Positions 57,026-64,000 of a DNA stretch of 64,000 bases are shown in pieces. Source of the DNA: Parasphingorhabdus sp. (GTDB lineage: Bacteria > Pseudomonadota > Alphaproteobacteria > Sphingomonadales > Sphingomonadaceae); assembly GCA_030373505.1 (NCBI GenBank), contig JAUCYS010000015.1, positions 23,995 to 87,994 of the forward strand, in the 5' to 3' direction. The position numbers and the translations under genes were made by a program. Numbering within the stretch: position 1 is the stretch's first letter; the number at the start of each line of letters is the position of its first letter. The notes beneath the pieces were generated by a model. It was not told where the DNA came from, did no database searches, and worked only from the letters and a program-made list of their open reading frames with translations.

Positions 57026-60000
57026 AGTTTTTCTCCGTCAAGATGTCCGGCCGGGGTCGGCTTGCGTCCGCCGATCCGCGTGCGGATCATCAGGTAGAGC
57101 AGCGGGATTATGAAAATACCGATCGCCGTTGCAGCGATCATGCCTCCCATCACCCCGGTCCCCACGGCAATCCGGCTGGCGGCACCCGCACCGGAGGAAA
57201 TCACCAGCGGGACCATGCCGAGAATGAAGGCGAGCGAAGTCATTATGATCGGTCTCAGTCTCAGCCGGGCTGCCGCCGTGACGGCCTGCAGAGGGGTCTT
57301 GCCTTCCGCTTCTTCCTCGATCGCGAACTCGACGATCAGGATCGCATTCTTGGCGGCAAGACCGATAATCGTGATCAGGCCGACGTTAAAATAAATATCC
57401 GCCGACAGACCCCGCAACATCGTGAAGACGACGGCACCCAGCATGCCCATGGGCACGACCAGCAGGACCGAGAACGGAACCGACCAGCTTTCATATAGCG
57501 CTGCCAGCACCAGAAAAACGATCAGGACCGACAGGCCGAGCAACAGCCCGATCTGGCCACCCGCCTGCTTTTCTTCATAGCTGATGCCGGTCCATTCAAA
57601 CCCGATCCCGTCAGGCAACTGGGTCGCCAGCTGCTCCATTTCCTTCAGCGCGGCGCCTGATGACTCGCCCGGCGCAGCAGTGCCGGAAATCGTCATGGCG
57701 GGATAGCCGTTGTAACGGGCAAGGCTCGGCGGACCGGCCGTCCATTCGGCGGTGGTGAAGGAACTGAACGGAACCAGAGCGCCCTCCGCGTTTGGAATAC
57801 GGAGCGACAGGACATCTTCCGGTGTCATCCGATGGGGCGCGTCCGCCTGCACCAGGACCTGCAAGACGCGTCCGTCGCGGTTGAAGTCATTGGCATAGGC
57901 CGAGCCGAAATTGATCGACAATGCGTTGTTCACATCGTTCATGGAAAGGCCCATCGCGCGCGCCTGGACGCGGTCGATTGCCACATGGAGCTGCGGTGCA
58001 GGCGGCTCGTCTTCCGGACGGATATTCTCCAGTATCTCGCTTTGCATTGCCATGCCGAGCAACTTATCCCGGGCGGCAACCAATTTCTCGCGCCCCAGGC
58101 CGACACGGTCCTGCAGCTTCATGGTGAAACCACTCGCCTGGCCGAGCGACTGGATCGCAGGGGGCTGGATGGCGAATGCGGTCGCATTGTCCATGGACAT
58201 GAAGGTGCCCATCGCCCGACCCACGAGCGCCTCTGCGGAACTGTCGGCGTCGCCGCGTTCGCTCCAGTCCTTGAACGGACTGAACATGGTGGCGTTGTTC
58301 TGACCCTGACCAAAGAAGCTGAAGCCGCGGACCACGACGACGTGCTCCACCTCTTCCAGCGACGACCAGAATCCTTCGATCGGTGCGATGGCTTCGTTCA
58401 GCCGTTCCTGTGTAGAACCGGTCGGGGTCTGCACGACGGTGATGGCATAGCCCTGGTCCTCGGTCGGCAGGAACCCGCCGGGCAGTCGCGCAAACAGCAG
58501 AACGGTTACGCCGGCAAGCGCCAGAAACACCACGAGGCCGCGCATCGGACGATTGAGAATTTTTGCGTTCGTCCGCCCATATCTGTCGGTCATTCTGCCG
58601 AACCAGCGATTGAACCCGTTGAAGAAATGTCCGCTGTGATATTTTAACCGTTCCAGATAGCCGGGCAAGCCATCTTTATAATCGGGCTCCTGCTCGTTCT
58701 CCGTGCCGTCGTGGCTCTGGATATCCTCGCTTCGCAAGAAGGTGGCGCAAAGGGCCGGCGTCAGCGACAGGGCAAGGACCGCCGAAAAGAAAATCGAGAT
58801 GGCCAGGGTCACCGAAAACTGGCGATAAATGCCGCCCGTCGAGCCGGGGAAAAACGCCATCGGCAGAAACACCGCGATCAGCACAAGCGTGATACCGATG
58901 ATCGCGCCGGTGATCTGGTCCATCGCCTTGCGCGTTGCGGCGGGCGCATTCAGTCCTTCCTCGCGCATGATCCGCTCGACATTTTCGATCACGACGATGG
59001 CATCATCCACCAGAATCCCGATGGCCAGCACCATGCCGAACAGCGACAGCACGTTGATTGAAAATCCAAACAGCCACAGACCGAAACAGGCACCCGCCAG
59101 TGCGATCGGCACGACCAGCGTCGGGATCAGCGTCGCGCGCCAGTTCTGCAGGAACAGGAACATGACGAGGAAAACGAGAACCATCGCCTCGATCAGCGTC
59201 TTGGCCACTTCCTCGACGGAAATCTGCACGAAAGGCGTGGTGTCATAGGGTATCGACCAGGTTACATCCTGCGGCAGTCTCGCACCAAGCTCGTCCATCC
59301 GCTGCTTCACCCCTTCGGCGGTGGCCAGCGCATTGGCACCGGTAGCAAGCTGTACCGCCATCCCGGCCATCGGCTGGCCGTCCAGCGTGGTGGAGGTGGC
59401 ATAGCTTTGCGCACCGATTTCCACCCGCGCGACATCGGCGAGCCTGACCGTCGCTCCCCCGCGATCCGTCCGCAGGATGATCGAGCGGAACTGGTCTTCG
59501 GTCTGGAAGCGACTCTCGGTCGTGATCGTGGCCGTGATCTCCTGCCCTTTCTGCAAGGGCAAGGCGCCGATAGACCCGCCAGCGGTTTGCGCATTCTGCT
59601 CGCGGATCGCTGCTACCACGGCCGTGGGCGAGAGATTGTAGGAGGCCAGCTTTTCCGGATCCAGCCAGATGCGCATAGCATAGGCCGAGCCGAACAAAGT
59701 CACGTCACCGACGCCGGAAACGCGGCGCAGCTCGTCGATCAGCTGGTTGGAGGCGACATTGCCGAGATCGGTCGAATCGAGCGAGCCGGACTCGGAGGTC
59801 ACCGCGACGATCAGCAGAAAGCCGGGATTGGCCTGCCGCACGGTAATGCCCTGCCGACGGACTTCTTCAGGCAGGCGCGCCTCGACCGTGCTGAGCCGGT
59901 TCTGGACCTCGGTTTGCGCAACATCGATATCGGTACCGGATTCGAAGGTCAGCGTGATCGAGGCGGTGCCGTTGGAAAGGCTGGACGAGGCCATGTAGAG

Positions 60001-60225
60001 AAATCCCTCCACCCCGGTCAGCTGTTGCTCGATCACCTGCGTGACATTCTGCTCGAGCGTTGCGGCATCGGCGCCGGGATAGACCACGCTGATTGCGAGC
60101 GACGGCGGGGCAACCTCGGGATATTGCTCGATCGGCAACGCACGCAGCGCAATGAAGCCGCACAGCAATATGGCCAGGGCAATAACCCATGCAAAGATGG
60201 GGCGATCGATGAAGAAACGGGCCAT
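57022..60225 (-). CDS. RND multidrug efflux transporter (HAE-1 family)
   Basis: A 1067-residue inner-membrane proton/drug antiporter of the AcrB/MexB type. The N-terminus MARFFIDRPIFAWVIAL, the FGMVLAIGILVDDAIVVIEN segment near residue 395 (proton-relay Asp pair in helix 4) and the C-terminal SLAFILGMVPLVISSGAGAA are diagnostic. It is longer than AcrB by an acidic insert around residues 505-520 (HDGTENEQEPDYKDG). Forms a complex with the neighbouring gene products. Confidence 0.96.
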   Translation of the reverse strand: MARFFIDRPIFAWVIALAILLCGFIALRALPIEQYPEVAPPSLAISVVYPGADAATLEQNVTQVIEQQLTGVEGFLYMASSSLSNGTASITLTFESGTDIDVAQTEVQNRLSTVEARLPEEVRRQGITVRQANPGFLLIVAVTSESGSLDSTDLGNVASNQLIDELRRVSGVGDVTLFGSAYAMRIWLDPEKLASYNLSPTAVVAAIREQNAQTAGGSIGALPLQKGQEITATITTESRFQTEDQFRSIILRTDRGGATVRLADVARVEIGAQSYATSTTLDGQPMAGMAVQLATGANALATAEGVKQRMDELGARLPQDVTWSIPYDTTPFVQISVEEVAKTLIEAMVLVFLVMFLFLQNWRATLIPTLVVPIALAGACFGLWLFGFSINVLSLFGMVLAIGILVDDAIVVIENVERIMREEGLNAPAATRKAMDQITGAIIGITLVLIAVFLPMAFFPGSTGGIYRQFSVTLAISIFFSAVLALSLTPALCATFLRSEDIQSHDGTENEQEPDYKDGLPGYLERLKYHSGHFFNGFNRWFGRMTDRYGRTNAKILNRPMRGLVVFLALAGVTVLLFARLPGGFLPTEDQGYAITVVQTPTGSTQERLNEAIAPIEGFWSSLEEVEHVVVVRGFSFFGQGQNNATMFSPFKDWSERGDADSSAEALVGRAMGTFMSMDNATAFAIQPPAIQSLGQASGFTMKLQDRVGLGREKLVAARDKLLGMAMQSEILENIRPEDEPPAPQLHVAIDRVQARAMGLSMNDVNNALSINFGSAYANDFNRDGRVLQVLVQADAPHRMTPEDVLSLRIPNAEGALVPFSSFTTAEWTAGPPSLARYNGYPAMTISGTAAPGESSGAALKEMEQLATQLPDGIGFEWTGISYEEKQAGGQIGLLLGLSVLIVFLVLAALYESWSVPFSVLLVVPMGMLGAVVFTMLRGLSADIYFNVGLITIIGLAAKNAILIVEFAIEEEAEGKTPLQAVTAAARLRLRPIIMTSLAFILGMVPLVISSGAGAASRIAVGTGVMGGMIAATAIGIFIIPLLYLMIRTRIGGRKPTPAGHLDGEKL

Positions 60226-60227
60226 GT

Positions 60228-61391
60228 TCAGTCTGCCTTCGCGCCAGCGGCGCCCTTTGCGGGTTTACGCCCGGTCGAGCTGTTCGCGATCCGCACCGCA
60301 GCGCCTGGCTGCAATTTCTGGAGGTTGGAAACGATAACCCGGTCTCCGGGAGCCAGCCCGCTCTTGATCACCCATTTGTCGTTCACGAGCTGGCCAAGCT
60401 TGACCTTGCGCAGGGCCGCCTTTCCACTCTTGTCGACGATCAGCACGGTCCCGCCGGACTGCGTAACGGTGATCGCACGTTGCGGGATGGCGACCACATT
60501 GGTGACCTTGCCGGCATAGATTCGTGCCTTGACGAATTCGCCGGAAAGCAGGAGCCCGTCGGGATTGGGGAATTCCGCGCGCAGCTGTACGGTGCCGGTG
60601 GCCTCATCCACCGAGAAGTCGAAAAACTGGATCAGACCGGGTGGCGAATAGTCGGTGCCGTCGGCGAAACTCAGCCTTACTTCGACGGCATCTCCGTCCT
60701 GCAGGTCGAGCGCGCCACTCGCCATTGCGCGTCTGATCTGGAGCACCTCTGTGGCAGACTGCGAAAATGACACATAGATTGGCGAAATTTGCTCGATCCG
60801 CGTCATCAGGGTCGCCTCGGACTGGGTTATCAGCGCTCCTTCCGTCACGGCAGCGCGTCCGGCTCGCCCGGAAATCGGCGCGCGGACGGTGGTGTACCCC
60901 AGCTGCAGGGAGGCGGAACGAAGCTGCGCCCGCATTTGCGCCACATTCGCATTGGCTTCGCGCGCAGCGGCCTGTGCAGCGTCAAATTCCTGACCGCTTA
61001 TCGCATTTTCGGCTACAAGCGGACGATACCGTTCAACGACCGCATTCGCATTGGCCGCCGTCGCGCGGGCCCGGTCAAGACTGGCCTGCGTCTGCGCATA
61101 GCTTGCCCTGAGCTCGGCCGGATCGATCCGGAACAGGGGCTGCCCCTGACGGACATCCGTGCCCTCTTCATAGAGCCGCTTCTGGACAATACCCGTCACA
61201 CGCGCCCGCACTTCCGCGACGCGCACCGGCTCCACCCGTCCGGGCAGCTCGATAACATTATCGAGATCCGTTTCGCTGACGGTGATGGTCCGTACGGGAA
61301 CGGGCTGGTCCTGCTGCGCGGTCTGCGATGCCGAGCAGGCACCCAGCACGAAAACCAAGGCCCCGGCGAGCAGCTGGCGGATATATTTCAT
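60228..61391 (-). CDS. RND efflux membrane-fusion protein
   Basis: A 387-residue periplasmic adaptor of the AcrA/MexA family with a lipobox (VLGACS, Cys19), a lipoyl half-motif (VRARVTGIVQKRLYEEGTDV), a coiled-coil hairpin (about residues 100-160) and TTVRAPISGRAGRAAVTEGA. First gene of the operon, divergent from tetR. Confidence 0.94.
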   Translation of the reverse strand: MKYIRQLLAGALVFVLGACSASQTAQQDQPVPVRTITVSETDLDNVIELPGRVEPVRVAEVRARVTGIVQKRLYEEGTDVRQGQPLFRIDPAELRASYAQTQASLDRARATAANANAVVERYRPLVAENAISGQEFDAAQAAAREANANVAQMRAQLRSASLQLGYTTVRAPISGRAGRAAVTEGALITQSEATLMTRIEQISPIYVSFSQSATEVLQIRRAMASGALDLQDGDAVEVRLSFADGTDYSPPGLIQFFDFSVDEATGTVQLRAEFPNPDGLLLSGEFVKARIYAGKVTNVVAIPQRAITVTQSGGTVLIVDKSGKAALRKVKLGQLVNDKWVIKSGLAPGDRVIVSNLQKLQPGAAVRIANSSTGRKPAKGAAGAKAD

Positions 61392-61429
61392 GAAATTTCC
61401 TTGCAGTGCGACTCACGTCTGATAGTGGT

Positions 61430-61500
61430 CAAATATGATCAACATTTTGACGTTTTTAATACATATGTAAATTGACATTTTTGCATTACATGTTAAATTT
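61430..61500. promoter_or_regulatory. Efflux operon/tetR control region
   Basis: TTGACA (61472-61477) and TAAATT (61494-61499) with a 16-bp spacer form a good promoter for tetR whose start site would coincide with the ATG at 61506. An imperfect inverted repeat (TAAATTGACAT ... ATGTTAAATTTA) overlaps this promoter, and an ACATATGT palindrome lies upstream at 61461-61468. Both are candidate TetR operators controlling the divergent pump operon. Confidence 0.5.
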
Positions 61501-61505
61501 ACTGC

Positions 61506-62072
61506 ATGAAAGACAGAGAGTGTAAGATCGCGGCGGCCGGCTATGACGTGATCAGTCAATATGGCGTGAGACGCGTGACCATGGCCGACGTGGCAGAAGC
61601 GGCAGGCGTATCACGGCAGACCGTCTATAATGTATTCCCCAACCGGGAGGCTCTGCTTGCCGCAGTGGTGCGCTATCATTTCAATTCGAAATGGAGCGCG
61701 ATCCGCAATTGCATTACCCCTGATCTGGATCGCAAGCAGAGGTTTCAGGCGCTGCTGGACACACTTGTGATCGAATCCTGGCACTCGCTGCAGGCGATGC
61801 CCCATGCCGATGAGCTGGAACTGGAGATTGCCACGACGATCAAGGACGAGATTGTAGAAATCCACGCCGAGGCGCGGCGCAATATTTGTGAGTTCCTGCT
61901 CCCTTATCAGGACGCCTTAAATTCTCATGACATGACGGCAAACGGCTTGGGCGACCTGCTTCACCATTCGATCATGGGGCTCAAGCTCGGCTCCACGACC
62001 TTGGAAGAGATCCAGTGCGTGACCGCTGCGATGTTGGCCTGCCTCATGGCCGTAACCGAGCCGCGACACTGA
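61506..62072 (+). CDS. TetR-family repressor of the efflux operon
   Basis: A 188-residue regulator. The HTH is VTMADVAEAAGVSRQTVYNV (residues 23-42), followed by FPNREALLAAVV. The C-terminal ligand domain is variable. Divergent position next to the pump operon indicates local control. The ATG has almost no leader after the predicted promoter. Confidence 0.9.
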   Translation: MKDRECKIAAAGYDVISQYGVRRVTMADVAEAAGVSRQTVYNVFPNREALLAAVVRYHFNSKWSAIRNCITPDLDRKQRFQALLDTLVIESWHSLQAMPHADELELEIATTIKDEIVEIHAEARRNICEFLLPYQDALNSHDMTANGLGDLLHHSIMGLKLGSTTLEEIQCVTAAMLACLMAVTEPRH

Positions 62073-62196
62073 TACCGGCAACATCGATCGCCAGCGCCGG
62101 CGTTTCTCGAAACTATTCCGAGCGGGTGAGGCTCTCGCCTGCCCTTACCGGATCCGGGTTTTATATCCCCGTCATCGCGTCAGGCAGACCAGTTGC

Positions 62197-63018
62197 CTAT
62201 TTTCTGAAACCGCGCTGAACCGCATCCATCGGCTCCGAGGTGACCGGATAGCCGATGCCCTCCGGTATGCACAGATGCTCTCCATCCTCGCGATTTTCCA
62301 GATGGGGTGAAACCATGACCACCGGATGCTGCTTCACATGGGCCAGCGCCTCGTCAAACGACCCAAATTGCGCCAGCCGCTCCAGATTGCGCTTGGTCGG
62401 AAAGATGATCTTCACCTCCCCTGCCTCCGCGCGGTCCAGCACAGACTGCGCATTGCCCCAGAACAGGTTGTAATTCTCGGTCTCATCGACCGTGGCCTGC
62501 GCCTTGTGATCGTCGTGGGAAATCATGTAGAAGCGCGTGTCGAACACCCTCTTTTCCCCGAAGGGCGGGCACCAGCGGGTAAAAGGAACCAGCTTCTCCA
62601 ACTCCAGCTGCCAGTCAAACTGGTTGCAGATATCGGCCAGAATAGTGCCGTGGTGCAGCGCCTCCCTGGCTTCGGACACGCGCCTGGCATCCAGATTGCC
62701 GTCCACCGCCACGGCAATGCCGGTTTCCTCGATCGATTCGCGGACCGCGGCGATACGGGCACCATATTCTTCAAAATCATCATGGCCAAGCGCGCGCGCA
62801 TATTCGAAATCCGCATCATCGATCCGGCCGCCCGGGAAAACGGCGGCACCGGCGGCAAAAACCATCTTGGCCGAACGCTCCACCATCAGCAGCTCGGGCG
62901 CATTGCTTCCCGGTTGATCGCGGAATATCACCAGTGTGGCGGCGGGAATGGGTTTCGGCATCGGCTTGCCGGTGATCGCATCCAGGGCGCCCGCTTCTCG
63001 GCTGCTGTTTGTTTCGCT
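62197..63018 (-). CDS. NUDIX hydrolase
   Basis: A 273-residue protein with a NUDIX-like region VFPGGRIDDADFEYARALGH and, after an insertion, RESIEETGI, the core of the catalytic helix. The long spacing between G and REUXEEXG places it in the subgroup related to RNU/Coenzyme A-type NUDIX enzymes (acetyltransferase-free). The start MSETNSSREAG at 63018 is preferred; 63051 is possible. Substrate unknown. Confidence 0.82.
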   Translation of the reverse strand, partial: SETNSSREAGALDAITGKPMPKPIPAATLVIFRDQPGSNAPELLMVERSAKMVFAAGAAVFPGGRIDDADFEYARALGHDDFEEYGARIAAVRESIEETGIAVAVDGNLDARRVSEAREALHHGTILADICNQFDWQLELEKLVPFTRWCPPFGEKRVFDTRFYMISHDDHKAQATVDETENYNLFWGNAQSVLDRAEAGEVKIIFPTKRNLERLAQFGSFDEALAHVKQHPVVMVSPHLENREDGEHLCIPEGIGYPVTSEPMDAVQRGFRK

Positions 63019-63126
63019 CATATTTTTTATATGAACAGCAAGCATCGGCAATGCAAAGTGTTTTGACCGTTACATCGATCGCCAAAGCGAATTGCCAAAT
63101 TTCCCCGTGCGTGGCAGGATCGGCGA

Positions 63127-63714
63127 ATGGGAATTGTCGAGCTATTGGGGCTGGCCGGTAGCGTCAGCCTGATTGCCGGCTGGCGGCTCTATCTGACGGT
63201 GTTCATCACCGGCCTCGCAATGCGGCTGGGCTGGATCAGCCTGCCCGAACATCTGCAGCTGCTCGACGCTCTCGCCAATCCCTGGGTCCTGGCGATCAGC
63301 GCGCTGGGGGCACTGGCCGAATTTTTCGCGGACAAGATTCTCTGGCTCGATTCGATCTGGGATACGATCCACACCGTGATCCGGCCGCTCGGTGGCGCGC
63401 TGCTCGCACTGGCCGTGGTCGATGCCGGCGATCCTGCCTGGCAGGTCGCGATATTTCTCCTCGGCGGCGGCGCGGCGCTGGTCAGTCATGGTGCCAAGGC
63501 CGGTGCCCGTGCTCTCGTCAACACCAGCCCGGAACCGGTCAGCAACGCGGTCGTCTCGACCGGTGAGGATATCGCCACGGGCGGCTTGCTGTTCCTTGCC
63601 TTCGCCCATCCCGTCGCAGCCATGATCATCGCATCGCTGCTGCTGATCCTGTGCCTCGTTCTGGTCTACAAGGGCTACGGCCTGTGGCGGAAAATAGTGT
63701 CCAGCGGAAGCTAG
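63127..63714 (+). CDS. DUF4126 membrane protein
   Basis: A 195-residue protein with about four hydrophobic segments and the DUF4126 signature SLIAGWRLYLTVFITGLAMR at residues 14-33, plus NTSPEPVSNAVVSTGEDIAT. Function unknown. It stands alone next to tRNA-Pro. Confidence 0.88.
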   Translation: MGIVELLGLAGSVSLIAGWRLYLTVFITGLAMRLGWISLPEHLQLLDALANPWVLAISALGALAEFFADKILWLDSIWDTIHTVIRPLGGALLALAVVDAGDPAWQVAIFLLGGGAALVSHGAKAGARALVNTSPEPVSNAVVSTGEDIATGGLLFLAFAHPVAAMIIASLLLILCLVLVYKGYGLWRKIVSSGS

Positions 63715-63767
63715 TTCCGGCCCGGAACGGATAGCAAAGCGGCAGCGCAGATACAGAGAGAAGAAAA

Positions 63768-63844
63768 TGGTCGGGGAGACAAGATTCGAACTTGCGACCC
63801 CCTGTACCCAAAACAGGTGCGCTACCAGGCTGCGCCACTCCCCG
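63768..63844 (-). tRNA. tRNA-Pro (anticodon UGG)
   Basis: A 77-nt minus-strand cloverleaf: acceptor CGGGGAG/CTCCCCG, D-arm GGCGCAGCCTGG, anticodon loop TTTGGGT (UGG), T-arm with TTCGAAT and encoded CCA. Confidence 0.95.
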
Positions 63845-63948
63845 ACGCGCGCTTCCCCTAGGCGGTGGCTTTCGGAAAAGCAAAGGGTTTTTGATGCTTC
63901 TTTTTGCCACCGCCCAATCGGCGCGCTTTTCATGGCAAAAGAGGAAAA

Positions 63949-64000
63949 TGGTGGGCCCGGAGGGACTCGAACCCCCGACCTAGCCGTTATGAGCGGCCAG
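63949..64000 (-). tRNA. tRNA with CAU anticodon, partial (probably tRNA-Ile2)
   Basis: The 3' 52 nt of a minus-strand tRNA are visible: anticodon loop CTCATAA, T-arm GGGGG-TTCGAGT-CCCTC, acceptor CGGGCCC and encoded CCA. The GGCCC-like acceptor resembles the lysidine-modified isoleucine tRNA and not elongator Met, but the 5' half lies outside the window. Confidence 0.75.

Overview
The window is a high-GC chromosome segment from an alphaproteobacterium, most likely order Sphingomonadales (a marine Sphingorhabdus/Parasphingorhabdus-like organism is my guess; genus not provable from sequence alone). The main clue is a near-complete block of exosortase A (XrtA/PEP-CTERM) associated genes in the arrangement usual in sphingomonads, together with alphaproteobacterial-type tRNAs, efflux and redox genes.

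Layout. (1) 1-8926: XrtA-associated exopolysaccharide locus. On the minus strand are a tyrosine autokinase (cut by the window edge), a chain-length determinant broken by a one-base frameshift, a Wza-type export lipoprotein, a PLP decarboxylase and an acyl-CoA ligase; on the plus strand an acyltransferase-like protein, an acyl carrier protein and two hydrolases. (2) 8927-17862: ordinary chromosomal genes (thioredoxin reductase, a glycine-zipper surface protein, a trimethylamine-dehydrogenase-like flavoenzyme, tRNA-Met, an NAD(P)H:ferredoxin reductase-like enzyme, a 2'-5' RNA ligase-like protein, a peroxiredoxin, a queuosine-precursor transporter). (3) 17864-55525: a complete-looking 37.7-kb temperate prophage. 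(4) 55483-64000: the reconstituted tRNA-Arg(UCU), an RND efflux operon with its TetR regulator, a NUDIX hydrolase, a DUF4126 membrane protein, tRNA-Pro and part of another CAU tRNA.

The prophage sits in the 5' half of tRNA-Arg(UCU), with 43-bp identical att cores. Its virion genes are P2-like: P and Q rightward; O, N, M, L, X, lysis genes, R, S, J, I, H, tailspike, V, W, FI, FII, E, E', T, U and D leftward. Its control and replication genes are not P2-like: a lambda/LexA-type repressor, a Cro/YdaS-like regulator and a zinc-finger/TOPRIM/AAA+ primase-helicase in place of the P2 A protein. The early operon (30425 to 17945, leftward) is a chain of mostly 1-8-base overlaps ending in xis and int. 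It carries a DNA methyltransferase, a PP-loop (PAPS reductase-like) protein, an ASCH protein, a three-cysteine DUF5131 protein, a zinc-ribbon/FtsK-gamma protein and a multi-HTH protein.

How it should work (inference). The repressor binds repeated GTTGTCA sites between itself and the early operon. After induction the early operon makes replication, modification and excision proteins plus an Ogr/Delta-type zinc-finger activator with the exact CX2CX22CX4C spacing. A TGTCA-N9-TGACA palindrome occurs in the P/O divergent gap and upstream of J, which fits the activator's target at the two late promoter regions. Lysis is by a signal-anchored GH108-type muramidase, a small membrane protein and nested Rz/Rz1 spanins.

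The most striking unexplained structure is a 266-bp AT-rich block at 55003-55268. It is bounded by a perfect 23-bp inverted repeat and contains 11 copies of RGTAAK (either strand); I propose it as an iteron-type origin for the primase-helicase.
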